A DNA stretch of 29,761 nt. It comes from an uncultured Candidatus Saccharibacteria bacterium (GTDB taxonomy: Bacteria; Patescibacteriota; Saccharimonadia; Saccharimonadales; Saccharimonadaceae). Every line of letters starts with the position of its first letter. The first letter of the stretch is position 1. Shown in pieces: positions 14,411 to 23,388 of the stretch. The DNA is taken from positions 1 to 29,761 of the forward strand of contig CALIQQ010000007.1 of the NCBI GenBank assembly GCA_938043965.1. Direction: 5' to 3'. The translations under genes were made by a program, and so were the position numbers. Below the pieces are notes generated by a model. That model did not search any database and had not been told where the DNA came from. It saw only the letters and a program-made list of their open reading frames with translations.

Positions 14411-15840
14411 GATCTAAATAATTGAAACAATATGGCAGAGTATTTTTTTGCCCAAGTGTCGCCTAGCAATAGTAGTGTAACACTGTAAGTAGTAGCGCCA
14501 ATTAAAATGATGAGCGTGGTTGAAAAAAAGTTTGCTGGAAAAATGTTGGCAAGTGGATGGACGATGGCAAACATAAGAAGGCTGGAAAAAAGAGGCTTCT
14601 TAAAATCCTTGAAGAGGAGGCGAGCGGAGATTTCAGTGCGGACGAAATAGAATTGCACGAGAAAGACGACAACTTCGGCAATGACGGACGCAATGATAGC
14701 GCCCATAGCTTTTAGGGGTGGAATTAGTATAAAGTTGCCGATTAGATTTACGATGGCACCAGCGATAACGCTGAAGGTGAAAGCGCGGTCTTGGCCGGTT
14801 GGCACAAGAAATTGGGTGCCAGTAACGTTACTAAGTCCAATAGCCAAAATGAGCAGTACGGCAATTTGAATAATAGAGATGGCACCGAGAAAATCCTGGC
14901 CAAGAAACCATGGTACGAGATTACTGGCGACGCCGGCGAGACCAAAACAAATCGGCAGGGCTAATAGCCAAACGAGATGAAAGGCTTTTTCGATCTCGGT
15001 TTTGATGTGAGCGCGATCATTTTTGACAGCAAGGCTGGCAATACGTGGCATCATGACTACACCTAGACTAGTGACTAAAGTTAAAGCAATTTTGATGATA
15101 TTTTGAGACTGTTCGTAGATGCCGTTTTGGCGAAGGTCGTGATTTAAAAGGCCGAGCATGGATTTATCAAGAATTGTGTAGATTTGAATTGCTACCTGAG
15201 GAATGAACATGGCGAGAATTGGCAGAAGATGAGTGCTGGCGCCTTTAATGCCACTTTTCTTATGGAGATATTTTGGTAGGATGACCCAAAGGGAGAGGTT
15301 GCTGATTAAATTGCAAGTCACGTTGATTAAAACGTAGAGCCAAAGATCGTTGGCGGTTTTGACAAAAGTAAAAATGGAGATTACGCTAATAAATTTAATA
15401 ATGGTATTGCGAATAGTGACGGTTTTGAAATTTTCAATACCCTGAAAGAACCAAGAAATGTCAAAGACGCTAGAAAAAATCTCAAGGGTTAAAATGAGAT
15501 AAATGCCCCCATAAGTAACGTTTCTAATACAAGTAAAATAAAAAATAACTAACGAGAGTGACAGTGTCAGCCATTTAATGAGGTTAATTTGCCAAAAGGT
15601 GCGAGTGCGTTTTTTAGGATCGTCCTGATGGCGAGCGATTTCACGTCGACCGTAAAGACTGACGCCGAGTGAGCCAATTAAAGTAAAATAAGTCACGATG
15701 GAGAAGGTAAAACTCCAAATGCCGATTTTCTCAGAGCCGAGAATGTGTGAGACGTACGGCGTAGTGATGACTGGTAGGGCTACTAAGAGGATTTGATAAA
15801 ATAAATTATAGAGATAGTTTTTTTTGACTTGACTAGACAT
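14401..15840 (-). CDS. Wzx-like polysaccharide flippase (MOP/MATE superfamily)
   Basis: The 479-residue protein has about 12-14 hydrophobic segments and begins MSSQVKKNYLYNLFYQ, the usual start of Wzx flippases, followed by TTPYVSHILGSEKIGIWSF, a typical Wzx first-loop signature. It moves lipid-linked repeat units to the outer face of the membrane. The ATG at 15840 is chosen, with AGGA about 10 nt upstream; an upstream in-frame ATG at 15966 would add 42 residues read from inside the polymerase gene. The start overlaps the Wzy-like stop by 8 nt. It is the last gene of the glycan operon. Confidence 0.9.
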   Translation of the reverse strand: MSSQVKKNYLYNLFYQILLVALPVITTPYVSHILGSEKIGIWSFTFSIVTYFTLIGSLGVSLYGRREIARHQDDPKKRTRTFWQINLIKWLTLSLSLVIFYFTCIRNVTYGGIYLILTLEIFSSVFDISWFFQGIENFKTVTIRNTIIKFISVISIFTFVKTANDLWLYVLINVTCNLISNLSLWVILPKYLHKKSGIKGASTHLLPILAMFIPQVAIQIYTILDKSMLGLLNHDLRQNGIYEQSQNIIKIALTLVTSLGVVMMPRIASLAVKNDRAHIKTEIEKAFHLVWLLALPICFGLAGVASNLVPWFLGQDFLGAISIIQIAVLLILAIGLSNVTGTQFLVPTGQDRAFTFSVIAGAIVNLIGNFILIPPLKAMGAIIASVIAEVVVFLVQFYFVRTEISARLLFKDFKKPLFSSLLMFAIVHPLANIFPANFFSTTLIILIGATTYSVTLLLLGDTWAKKYSAILFQLFRSKK

Positions 15841-17176
15841 GAGATTTTTTCCTGAAAACGTTATCGGCGATGCGGTTAAGTAGAGTTTGATTGCTAATTT
15901 GCGTTCTGCTTGTAAAAAGCATGGTGACGATAAATAGCCAGAGGGAGTAGAAACCAAGTGATTCAAACTGGACGTAAATATAAAGGATAATAATTAAGTA
16001 GAGCCAGCGCTGCGGCAAAAGACTACGTTTAGTAATCATAAAAAGATAAGTTAAGCCAATTAAAGCTAAAATGAGGCCGTATTCGGAAATGAAACGGATG
16101 TAGAGGCTGTAAGCGACACTGTCGTCGTGAAATAGGATGGCTTTATTATCAAGAGCTTCAACCTCGCGCAAGTAGTCGCTAGTGTAAAGTTCACGAGCTT
16201 CGTCATAACCAAGATGAAGCGGTTTAATGGAGTTACCCATGCCGTAACCAATAAGAGCCTCAGCCGGAGTTTTAGCATAGCCAATAACGCTGGCTTGAAT
16301 GCGGAAATAGCGTGAAGCAAGTGAACCGTCAGCATAAATGCCGGCATCGATAATTTTTTTCACGCGAATGTTATTATTGTAGAAATAACCGAAACTGAGA
16401 CCGAAAATGAGCAGAATGAGCGGAATCCATTTGGCCTGCTTGTGCTTCAAAAGTAAATAGAAGAAATAAATGGTGGCGACGACTGCAATGTCAATGATGA
16501 CTCGGACGCCAGAATTAAAAGCGATAGCTTCGAATGCGAAAAGAGCCATAATAAAGAGGAGATCTTTTCTGCGCGAGAGCCAATAGAGTGGAAGCAGAAT
16601 GCCAAAAAGATGCATGCCAATGAAACTAGGTTCAGTAAAGAAAAATTGCACGCGAGCGTTAGTGACGAGATAATCACGCTTAAAGAAGCCACTGAGCCAT
16701 TCGGCGAAAAAATGATTATTTAATTTTAGGGCAAGAAATTCAAAAAAGCCAATCATAACTGCGACAGCATAGGCAACCACAACGATATTGATGACAGTTC
16801 GAAGGTCTTGTTGTTTTTTATAAAAAATATAAAAAGAGAGTAATAATATGGCGCCAAGGATAAGTGGAACAAATGAGCTAAGATAATCTTTTGCGTTCAC
16901 GACATTAAAAAAGGCAGTGGCTGATCCAAGAATGACAGCAAAAAAGAAAAAGCCGAAAATTTGGCGAAGACTAAAAATGGTTTTTGGAAGTAGTTTGATG
17001 TTTAATAAAACATAGAAAGCTAAAATTACAGGCGAGATGGCGGCCCAACCCTCACTTGGCGCAAACCAAAAGTTCTCGAATGGCAGCATAGCGACTGCAA
17101 AATAAAAAACTAGTTCGGATCTTAGCCAATGAGGTCTTGTTTTAGTCAAACGAGAATAGATTTTTTTAAATCCCAT
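15833..17176 (-). CDS. Wzy/O-antigen-ligase-like polymerase
   Basis: A 447-residue protein with about 10-12 membrane segments and a large loop between the later helices, containing GYGMGNSIKPLHLGYDEARE and an HDDSVAYSLYIRFISEYG segment. This is the O-antigen ligase/polymerase (Wzy, WaaL-type) plan, with the conserved GxGxG-like and H residues near the loop. It should polymerise or ligate the glycan repeat outside the membrane. The ATG at 17176 lies 6 nt after TGtTAAAAT, so a promoter exists here in addition to read-through from the transferase genes. It overlaps the flippase start by 8 nt. Polymerase versus ligase cannot be resolved. Confidence 0.82.
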   Translation of the reverse strand: MGFKKIYSRLTKTRPHWLRSELVFYFAVAMLPFENFWFAPSEGWAAISPVILAFYVLLNIKLLPKTIFSLRQIFGFFFFAVILGSATAFFNVVNAKDYLSSFVPLILGAILLLSFYIFYKKQQDLRTVINIVVVAYAVAVMIGFFEFLALKLNNHFFAEWLSGFFKRDYLVTNARVQFFFTEPSFIGMHLFGILLPLYWLSRRKDLLFIMALFAFEAIAFNSGVRVIIDIAVVATIYFFYLLLKHKQAKWIPLILLIFGLSFGYFYNNNIRVKKIIDAGIYADGSLASRYFRIQASVIGYAKTPAEALIGYGMGNSIKPLHLGYDEARELYTSDYLREVEALDNKAILFHDDSVAYSLYIRFISEYGLILALIGLTYLFMITKRSLLPQRWLYLIIILYIYVQFESLGFYSLWLFIVTMLFTSRTQISNQTLLNRIADNVFRKKSHV

Positions 17177-17182
17177 GCTTAT

Positions 17183-17191
17183 ATTTTAACA
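17183..17191 (-). promoter_or_regulatory. Internal extended -10 promoter before the Wzy-like gene
   Basis: Minus strand TGtTAAAAT, 6 nt upstream of the ATG at 17176, in a 72-nt gap between glycan genes. It predicts a leaderless internal transcript for polymerase and flippase. Confidence 0.55.
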
Positions 17192-17248
17192 TAAAAATTG
17201 AGTCGTGGCGGTAAAGAATAGTTGGGTGAAAAAGACGATTTGTCAGAG

Positions 17249-18256
17249 CTAGGTTAAAAGATTGCGAAACTTTTCGTAAAGTTTTAGCTCCCATTTAAAG
17301 AAATGGTAGCCGAGCTTGGTGGCATTAAGTGCGTGGCGATCTCGGGATGGTAGATTTTCGTCCATCAAAACAGTATTGCGATGGGTTTTGATGTAATGCC
17401 AAATAATGGGGAGGCATTCGATTGAATCGAGAGTAGTTGGGCTGAGGGCGAGCTGACGGAGAGTGGAAAGATAAGCATACATTAGGCGGCGCTTAGCGGC
17501 ACGCTCCATTTTAGGATATTTTTTTAAAATATAATCGTACATTTCTTGTGTGGAAGTGATGAGGTCCATTTTCATTTTTGAAAATGGTTTTTGGGAGATA
17601 GAAGTAGTTCGAATATAGTAATTATATTTGGCTACGGAATTTAGCCCGACATAATCTACGGAATCGATGTATAGGTAAGTAGTGGCAGCATCTTCAAAAA
17701 TACGACCTTCCGGAAACGGATGTTTTAAAAGTAAACTTTTTTCGAACATTTTAGCCCAAGAAGAAGTGTCGATGCCATCAGAATACAATAAGCGCCGTAA
17801 AATAACTTCGGACTCGACTTTACCGGATTCGCCAGTGGACATGTCGATTGGAGTCTGCTTATCGTAAATAACGCGATGGGCGCAGATGGCGAGCTTGACG
17901 GAGTACTTAATAATGGTATCGTAGAGTGTTTCAACGTAGTCGAGGTCGACGGTATCGTCGGAATCAATAAAGCAGACATATTTGCCGTTAGCGATACTGA
18001 CGCCACTATTTCTGGCGGCCGAAAGCCCGCCATTTTTCTTATGAAAAACGATGACACGTGAATCTGTTTGGCTGAAGTTATCACAAAGTTCGCTGGAGCC
18101 GTCAGTAGAGCCATCGTCGACTAGGATAATTTCAAGATTTCGGTAAGTCTGAGTGGAAACGCACTTAAAACAGCGCTTAAGATATTTTTTTACATTATAA
18201 ACTGGAATTACCACGGAGATTAAGTCGAGGTTTTCTGGTTGTGTTTTGGCGCTCAT
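17249..18256 (-). CDS. Family 2 glycosyltransferase
   Basis: The 335-residue protein has a GT-A fold start SVVIPVYNVKKYLKRCFKC, the VDDGSTDGS nucleotide motif, GGLSAARNSG and the metal-binding FIDSDD (DxD-type) that define GT2. It should add a sugar from a nucleotide donor to a lipid-linked acceptor on the cytosolic side. An in-frame ATG at 18271 overlaps the upstream stop as TAATG, but the ATG at 18256 is preferred because GAGGGGAGGGG lies right before it as a very strong ribosome site. The C-terminal half is helical and has no membrane segment. Sugar and linkage are unknown. Confidence 0.88.
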   Translation of the reverse strand: MSAKTQPENLDLISVVIPVYNVKKYLKRCFKCVSTQTYRNLEIILVDDGSTDGSSELCDNFSQTDSRVIVFHKKNGGLSAARNSGVSIANGKYVCFIDSDDTVDLDYVETLYDTIIKYSVKLAICAHRVIYDKQTPIDMSTGESGKVESEVILRRLLYSDGIDTSSWAKMFEKSLLLKHPFPEGRIFEDAATTYLYIDSVDYVGLNSVAKYNYYIRTTSISQKPFSKMKMDLITSTQEMYDYILKKYPKMERAAKRRLMYAYLSTLRQLALSPTTLDSIECLPIIWHYIKTHRNTVLMDENLPSRDRHALNATKLGYHFFKWELKLYEKFRNLLT

Positions 18257-18270
18257 TCCCCTCCCCTCCA

Positions 18271-19287
18271 TTAGTAAAACTTTTTCTCAACGGCTTTAAC
18301 GAGAAATTTGGTAGCTCGAAAGTGTGTGATTTTTAGAATAAAAGCTTTACGTCCAGTAAGAAAGGCTCGATAGATGTCTGAACCGGCGTAGGTTTTTAGC
18401 CAATCAAATAATTCCCTAAGATTGGCTTTTTTGGTTGATAGATCGGATTCTTTTAGTAGGCGTACTCTGAGCTCAGTGTTGGCCATGCGGCCAATGGCTC
18501 GCACAAGATATTTTTCAGTTTCAGTTTGAAGCTGAGGCTGAATGGCTTTGTATTCGTCGACTAATCGAGTTAACACTAACTGATGCTGGGCAGCATTTTT
18601 GCGCATGGAGGCTTTGCTCATGCTTTGCCCAGCACGTGCAACGCGGTAGACATAGAGCGGGAGGTTAAAATAAATAATAGTTTTAATGAATGGCAATGGT
18701 AATAGGACGTATTCAATGTCGGTATAGAAGCCGTTATCGAGCTTAATCTTATGATTTTTCAGAAGTTTAGTTTTATACATAGTGTTATGCATTTGAATGT
18801 CTAATTCGCTGGCTACATCTGAAAAATTAAGAATGGTATCTGGTTGAATGCTGTAGCCACTTTGGTCGGTAATGCGTTTTTCTGTCTCGTTATAGGTAAG
18901 CATGTCAGTTAAAACAAGATCGGCATCAGTGGCTTCTAGTTTTTTAATTATGCTTTTTAGCTTTTCGGCTTCGACCCAATCGTCGCCATCAATCATTTTG
19001 AAATACTTACCGGTAGCATGTTTGAGGCCAGAATTAACAGTGCTACCAGCACCTTGGTTTTGTTGGTCGATAAGAAAAATTGAATCCGGGTATTTTTTGG
19101 CATAAGATTTGACAATTTTTGCAGTGTCGTCAGTTGAGCCATCGTTGGTAACTAGAATTTCGAGTTTAGAGAGAGTTTCTGATCCGGCATTAACAAAGCT
19201 GTCGAGGTTTTCTCGAATCATTTCGCCGAGATTGTAGGCTGCGACACTGATAGATAGAATCTTTTGATTTTTAGAAGCTTTTGTCAT
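18271..19287 (-). CDS. Family 2 glycosyltransferase
   Basis: A 338-residue GT2 enzyme: SISVAAYNLGEMIRENLDS at the N-terminus, VTNDGSTDDT, GAGSTVNSGLKHATG and KMIDGDDW as the DxD-type metal site. It is related in plan to its downstream neighbour but differs in its acceptor-binding half. The ATG at 19287 has AGGAAAG about 5 nt upstream and overlaps the end of the DUF4422 gene by 17 nt; its own stop is shared as TAATG with a possible start of the next transferase. It acts with the neighbouring transferases to build the repeat unit. Donor and acceptor unknown. Confidence 0.88.
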   Translation of the reverse strand: MTKASKNQKILSISVAAYNLGEMIRENLDSFVNAGSETLSKLEILVTNDGSTDDTAKIVKSYAKKYPDSIFLIDQQNQGAGSTVNSGLKHATGKYFKMIDGDDWVEAEKLKSIIKKLEATDADLVLTDMLTYNETEKRITDQSGYSIQPDTILNFSDVASELDIQMHNTMYKTKLLKNHKIKLDNGFYTDIEYVLLPLPFIKTIIYFNLPLYVYRVARAGQSMSKASMRKNAAQHQLVLTRLVDEYKAIQPQLQTETEKYLVRAIGRMANTELRVRLLKESDLSTKKANLRELFDWLKTYAGSDIYRAFLTGRKAFILKITHFRATKFLVKAVEKKFY

Positions 19288-20071
19288 ATTTCTTTCCTGT
19301 AAATTTTGCTAATAAGAAGCTAGTTCCCTTTTTAAACCAATTAATTTTTTCGACATTGAGGACGTTAAGTTCTTTGTAATTCAAATCTTTATACTTAGTG
19401 TTTAACCAAACATCAAATAGCAATTCGGAGATGCGTCCATAAAATCTGGCATGAAAAGCGTTTTTTGGGGTATAAGTTTTTGCTAATTTTTTTTCAAGTT
19501 TAAAGAGCACTTCAAAGAGCCAGCTGGCATACTCGTCAAACAACTCAGCTTTTGCGATAAAAATGTTAAACATGTGAGCAGAGGTGCGTGTTTTTAGCTT
19601 TTTAAATTCAGGATAGAACTCCGGGTAGTCGGATTGAATAATTTGTTCAGTCTGTTCAAGAGGTTTAATGTCAAGCGTATGTTGATAGTGCGACCAAAGT
19701 GTTTCAATATAGTAATGTTGTTTTTTTGGTAGAATGAGCGGCACTTCTTTTAGCAGTTCAGTTAGCTCTGAGCCGGAAAGGGCGGCGGAGAGGCGGTTTC
19801 TAGGTAATAGAAAAGGCGGTTTGGTAGTTAAGTGGCGACGATAATGCGTGATACCTTTAACCTTAGCGGTTGAGTTTTGCCAGAGCCAGTAAAGTCCGGT
19901 CAATTCACAAAATTCAGGGTTTTTAGCCGAAATGTTATGCTTTTCATCGTCGGTTTGATAACCAAAATGAGATTTAGCTAGTTTAGCGCCAACTTGCAAC
20001 GGAAGATAGATGTCATCGGTTGGCATTGCATATTTTTTGTGAGTAACTACAATAATTTCCACATGCTTCAT
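19271..20071 (-). CDS. DUF4422 capsular glycosyltransferase-like protein
   Basis: The 266-residue protein begins EIIVVTHKKY and contains ELTGLYWLWQNS and GITHYRRHL, characteristic of the DUF4422 family found in capsule and exopolysaccharide clusters, where members act as glycosyltransferases. Later regions include AHMFNIFIAK and RISELLFDVWL, also family features. It heads the transferase-Wzy-Wzx operon. The ATG at 20071 is 7 nt after TGcTATAAT and lacks a Shine-Dalgarno, so a leaderless transcript is predicted. No membrane segment is visible. Sugar specificity is not readable from sequence. Confidence 0.87.
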   Translation of the reverse strand: MKHVEIIVVTHKKYAMPTDDIYLPLQVGAKLAKSHFGYQTDDEKHNISAKNPEFCELTGLYWLWQNSTAKVKGITHYRRHLTTKPPFLLPRNRLSAALSGSELTELLKEVPLILPKKQHYYIETLWSHYQHTLDIKPLEQTEQIIQSDYPEFYPEFKKLKTRTSAHMFNIFIAKAELFDEYASWLFEVLFKLEKKLAKTYTPKNAFHARFYGRISELLFDVWLNTKYKDLNYKELNVLNVEKINWFKKGTSFLLAKFTGKKYDKSF

Positions 20072-20078
20072 TGTCTCT

Positions 20079-20087
20079 ATTATAGCA
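20079..20087 (-). promoter_or_regulatory. Extended -10 promoter of the glycan biosynthesis operon
   Basis: Minus strand TGcTATAAT, 7 nt before the ATG at 20071, without a recognisable -35. It lies downstream of the L33 terminator, so this operon is independent of rpmG. Confidence 0.65.
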
Positions 20088-20128
20088 TCAAATGAGGCGA
20101 CTCGTATAGGTGTAATACGTGGGGAAGT

Positions 20129-20156
20129 AAAAAAAATAGCCTCACGAGGAGGCTAT
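20129..20156 (-). terminator. Rho-independent terminator of the L33 gene
   Basis: On the minus strand the stem ATAGCCTC/GAGGCTAT with a 5-nt loop is followed by a run of T residues (the A-run at 20129-20136 on plus). It starts about 8 nt after the L33 stop. Confidence 0.88.
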
Positions 20157-20164
20157 TTGAAACT

Positions 20165-20374
20165 TTAGCGTTTCTTCTCTTTAACTTCGTTGCGTCCAAG
20201 ATTTTTCTTTGTCTCGGTGAACTTAACGTGCTTACGAAGGACCGGGTCATACTTCCTCAAAGTCAACTTATCAGGAGTATTCATCGTATTCTTCTTAGTG
20301 TAGTAGCAACGAACACCAGATTCCTCAGATACGAGGCCAACGAGTTTACGTTTAGTATTATTCTTCTTCGACAT
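20165..20374 (-). CDS. rpmG: Ribosomal protein L33 (zinc-free type)
   Basis: A 69-residue basic protein of the large ribosomal subunit. The core RKLVGLVSEESGVRCYYTKK followed by NTPDKLTLRKYDPVLRKHVKFTETK aligns by eye with E. coli L33. Only one Cys is present instead of the paired CxxC motifs of zinc-binding L33, so it is the C-minus type. The C-terminus is about 14 residues longer than usual and Lys-rich. The ATG at 20374 lies 10 nt after TGcTAAAAT. It sits between the two glycan operons with its own terminator, an unusual place for a ribosomal gene but common in reduced genomes. Confidence 0.95.
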   Translation of the reverse strand: MSKKNNTKRKLVGLVSEESGVRCYYTKKNTMNTPDKLTLRKYDPVLRKHVKFTETKKNLGRNEVKEKKR

Positions 20375-20382
20375 GATTACAG

Positions 20383-20413
20383 TTATTTTAGCATATTTTA
20401 GCTAAAATAACAA
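20383..20413 (-). promoter_or_regulatory. L33 promoter covered by a perfect 10-bp inverted repeat
   Basis: TTATTTTAGC (20383-20392) and GCTAAAATAA (20401-20410) are perfect inverted copies 8 nt apart. The minus-strand -10, TGcTAAAAT, lies in one arm, and TTGTTA at 20408-20413 is a possible -35 at 17 nt. The repeat may be an operator or the terminator hairpin of the upstream LCP gene; no T-run follows the stem, which favours the former. Confidence 0.5.
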
Positions 20414-20427
20414 GATTGAAACCGAAT

Positions 20428-21897
20428 TTAGTTTGATAAAACAGTTTCAAGCTTCGCTTTAGCGGTAGATAAGGTAGTTTGATCGATATCCATGACGTAG
20501 AGATTTTGATTTGGGTAGCTATGGGTCTTAGTGAGGCGACCAGAACCGTTCACGTTGTAGCTCTCAACTTGCCAAGGGCTCATTTCGTCTAACTGCAGAC
20601 GGACGAGAGAGGTGATGTTTTCACTAGTAAGGTTGCTCTCGAAGGAGCCGTCAATGGCATTTAGGATCTTTTCGTAACCTAAAATGATGGATTTGTTCGA
20701 ACTAATTTTATTGATGATGCGAGTGATAATTTGTTGTTGGTTTTCGCCACGATGGCGGTCGCCACTGTCGTAGGACTTGCGTTCGCGAGCAAAGCGTAGA
20801 GCACACTTACCATCAACAGCATTATCGCCTGGTTTATAAGTACAGCCTTCGAGAGTAAGAGTGCGGTTTAAATCATTAGTGACGGTAATGCCGCCGATAC
20901 TGTCGACCAGTTTTGTGACGAAATTAAAATTGACACGAATGTTACGATCGATTTTTAGTCCAAATAAATCTTCGATAGTGGCAGTAGAGAGTTGAAGTCC
21001 ACCACGAGAACCGGCATGGGTTAGCTTGTCGCGGAGACCGTTGTCACCATGCACGAGAACGTAAGAGTCGCGAGGAATGTTGACCAGTAAAATCTTTTTA
21101 GTAGCGGGATTGATTGCAGCTAGAATATTGACATCGGAGAGGCTGCGGGACGGCATGGTTCCAGTGCGAGTATCAATTCCGCTAATATAGAGCAGGAAGG
21201 GTTTCTTGGCGAGGTTTTTAGAGACATCAGTCTTTGGCTTTTCGACAGCTTTTATCTCAACTTTGATTTCGCCGATAATTTTGATTTTGGCTTCATAACC
21301 CTCATTGGCAGCAAGGTAGGACTCAAAGGTGCCGTTGTTGATAACGGAGGCCGAGCTAGTGGATTTTAGGGGACGAGACATGACTGTTTCTATATCATTT
21401 TTGAAAACTAGGCTACTATTTTTAATACTAGTTTTAGTGGCGGAAGTAAGGTCTGCATCAGAGACTTCAGGCAGAGATTCTTCAAATGTAAATAATTCAG
21501 CGCCAACTAGGTCGTTGAGAGATTTTTTAGAGGAATCTTTGCTGATAATGACGTTATAAATGGCATATTTTTTATCATCATTGAAATTTTTATTAAGAAA
21601 GCCGTTGAGTCCATCAATTTTGAGGCCACCCAAAAATAGACCAACTGAGAATAAGATGGCTAAAATACCTAAGATGATACGAATAATTTTACCGGCTTTT
21701 TTGCGTAAAGTAAGGAAAAAGTAAAGTAAATTCAGGATGAGCAGAACTCCGAAAAGTAAGTAGAAAAATTTTGCTGGCAGCAACCCAAAAGTGAGGACTT
21801 TAAAGATGAATATGATAGAGCTGATAGCGAAAACTAAGCCTAAAATGGCCGAAATGATACGATTAATTTTTGGTTGATGATTGATTTCTATCTGCAT
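20428..21897 (-). CDS. LytR-CpsA-Psr (LCP) family glycan ligase
   Basis: The 489-residue protein has three membrane segments at the N-terminus (about 12-95) and a long external domain. The LCP domain shows its key residues: GIDTRTGTMPSRSLSDVN, NIPRDSYV, the KLTHAGSRGG segment, and RFARERKSYDSGDRHRGENQQQ near its end. LCP proteins transfer lipid-linked polymers such as capsule or teichoic acid to peptidoglycan. The extra ~130 residues before the domain, with an acidic segment around DLTSATKTS, resemble streptococcal CpsA/LytR accessory regions. The ATG at 21897 overlaps the CpsB-like gene by 35 nt. It is the last gene of the Wzz-kinase-phosphatase operon. Confidence 0.92.
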   Translation of the reverse strand: MQIEINHQPKINRIISAILGLVFAISSIIFIFKVLTFGLLPAKFFYLLFGVLLILNLLYFFLTLRKKAGKIIRIILGILAILFSVGLFLGGLKIDGLNGFLNKNFNDDKKYAIYNVIISKDSSKKSLNDLVGAELFTFEESLPEVSDADLTSATKTSIKNSSLVFKNDIETVMSRPLKSTSSASVINNGTFESYLAANEGYEAKIKIIGEIKVEIKAVEKPKTDVSKNLAKKPFLLYISGIDTRTGTMPSRSLSDVNILAAINPATKKILLVNIPRDSYVLVHGDNGLRDKLTHAGSRGGLQLSTATIEDLFGLKIDRNIRVNFNFVTKLVDSIGGITVTNDLNRTLTLEGCTYKPGDNAVDGKCALRFARERKSYDSGDRHRGENQQQIITRIINKISSNKSIILGYEKILNAIDGSFESNLTSENITSLVRLQLDEMSPWQVESYNVNGSGRLTKTHSYPNQNLYVMDIDQTTLSTAKAKLETVLSN

Positions 21898-22618
21898 TGA
21901 TGACTTCCGTATTATCGATTAATCTCTTTGCATTATTATAGAACAAATCATTGACTTTGTCTGCGTTTTTGACGATTTTTAAAACTTTCTTCTTAGCTTC
22001 AGCTAGGCGATAATCATGATAGGCGTGATGAATGTCGGAGCAGAGGAAGGAGATTTTTCCCTGTTTCAGTAAAGTTTTTAGAGTCTTCTTGGCTTTGGTG
22101 CCATATTTACCAAATAGGCTCATGTAATTTCCTTGAAGCAAACAACCGAGCTTTAGATATTCTTCAATCAGGGCCGGTTCCTTTTGGAAATAATGGTAAC
22201 GCTCAGGGTGAGCGATGACTGGAGTGTAACCTTTAGCGATTAGTTCAAAAAAGAGATTGCCGGCATTTCTATCCATTGCTACGACTGGAAGCTCGACCAA
22301 AAGATATTTGGTTTGACCGAGAGTGGAAACTTCGCCGCTTTCAATCAGCTCGATCATTTTATGGTCAATATAAGCTTCATTGCCATAGTAGATGTTAATG
22401 TTAAGTTCGGCTCGGCGGAGTGCTTCGCGCAGAATATCGGTAATTTTAGATTTAGCGTCGTTATTGATATTGTATTCGGTACCTTTAATGTAATGGGGTG
22501 TCAAAATCATATCGGTAATGCCGTGGTCGTGAGCGTTTTTGAACATAGCAATGGTTTCTTTAAGATCCACGCTGCCGTCATCGACCCCCGGCATTAAATG
22601 ACAATGAATATCAAACAT
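21863..22618 (-). CDS. CpsB/CapC-type PHP-domain tyrosine phosphatase
   Basis: A 251-residue protein with PHP metal motifs in order: DIHCHLMPGVDDGS (6-15 region), ILTPHY, NEAYID, PVIAHPERYHYF and SDIHHAYHDY. These are diagnostic of the manganese-dependent phosphatase that removes phosphate from the bacterial tyrosine kinase CpsD and so tunes capsule chain length. The ATG at 22618 has AAGGAC about 7 nt upstream and is 11 nt after the kinase stop. The order Wzz-kinase-phosphatase-LCP is a rearranged version of the streptococcal cpsABCD set. All key residues seem intact. Confidence 0.93.
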   Translation of the reverse strand: MFDIHCHLMPGVDDGSVDLKETIAMFKNAHDHGITDMILTPHYIKGTEYNINNDAKSKITDILREALRRAELNINIYYGNEAYIDHKMIELIESGEVSTLGQTKYLLVELPVVAMDRNAGNLFFELIAKGYTPVIAHPERYHYFQKEPALIEEYLKLGCLLQGNYMSLFGKYGTKAKKTLKTLLKQGKISFLCSDIHHAYHDYRLAEAKKKVLKIVKNADKVNDLFYNNAKRLIDNTEVINADRNQSSTKN

Positions 22619-22629
22619 GATTAGTCCTT

Positions 22630-23388
22630 CTAGACTTCTTCGGAGTCGTCCTCTTTTTCGTCTTTCACAAGATGATGGTCAGTATAATACTTATCATTAG
22701 TGTAGTAAGAGCTATAAGAGCTAGCTTTAATTTTAGCTTTATTGATAATAACGCCATTGATTTTTGAGCTCACGCGATCAAAGTTTTTCTTGACATCTTC
22801 AAGTTGGTTAATGCGAGTCTTAGCATTCGAGATAGTAACTAGATTGATGTCGGAGAATTTGCTGAGCACGAGCGCATCAGATAGGCCAAGGGCTGGTGGA
22901 CAGTCGATGATGATGGTGTCGAAAAACTTACGTAAATTTTCAATAATAGTTTTATTCTGCTCTGAAGCAAGTAACTCAAGCGGGTTTGGTGGAACTGGAC
23001 CGGCTGGCAAAAGGCTAACCCCCTTAATTTGAGTACTTTTAATGTAGTTAAACATTTGTTGCGCTAGACCTTCATAGATCAGGTTTTGATTTTGGGCGGT
23101 AAAAAGAATTAAATCAGAGTAGCCGTGTTCGTTACTAAGATTGAAAATTTTATTCTGGCGGCCTTTGCGAAGGTCGGCGTCGACGATAAGGACTTTGTTG
23201 CCACCTTGTGCAAAAGCAGAGGCAAGGTTAGCGACGAGGAACGACTTACCATCGCCAGATTCAGGTGAAGTCATTAAAATTACCTTAAAATCGGTACCGA
23301 TGGACGAGAAGGTAACGTTCGTTTTGATTAGCTTAATCGCTTCAGCAAAAGACGATTTTGGGTTGGTTGCGACAATTAAATCTTCCAT
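22630..23388 (-). CDS. CpsD/CapB-type bacterial tyrosine kinase (BY-kinase)
   Basis: The 252-residue protein has Walker A SPESGDGKS (41-49), Walker A' VLIVDADLR (66-74) and Walker B TIIIDCPP, the set that defines BY-kinases. The C-terminal tail is rich in Tyr (SSYSSYYTNDKYYTDHH), the expected autophosphorylation cluster, followed by an acidic end. It works with the separately encoded Wzz-type membrane adaptor, as in Gram-positive capsule systems. The start overlaps the adaptor stop as TAATG with GGGAG upstream. The phosphatase that should reverse it follows 11 nt downstream. Intact and well preserved. Confidence 0.94.
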   Translation of the reverse strand: MEDLIVATNPKSSFAEAIKLIKTNVTFSSIGTDFKVILMTSPESGDGKSFLVANLASAFAQGGNKVLIVDADLRKGRQNKIFNLSNEHGYSDLILFTAQNQNLIYEGLAQQMFNYIKSTQIKGVSLLPAGPVPPNPLELLASEQNKTIIENLRKFFDTIIIDCPPALGLSDALVLSKFSDINLVTISNAKTRINQLEDVKKNFDRVSSKINGVIINKAKIKASSYSSYYTNDKYYTDHHLVKDEKEDDSEEV

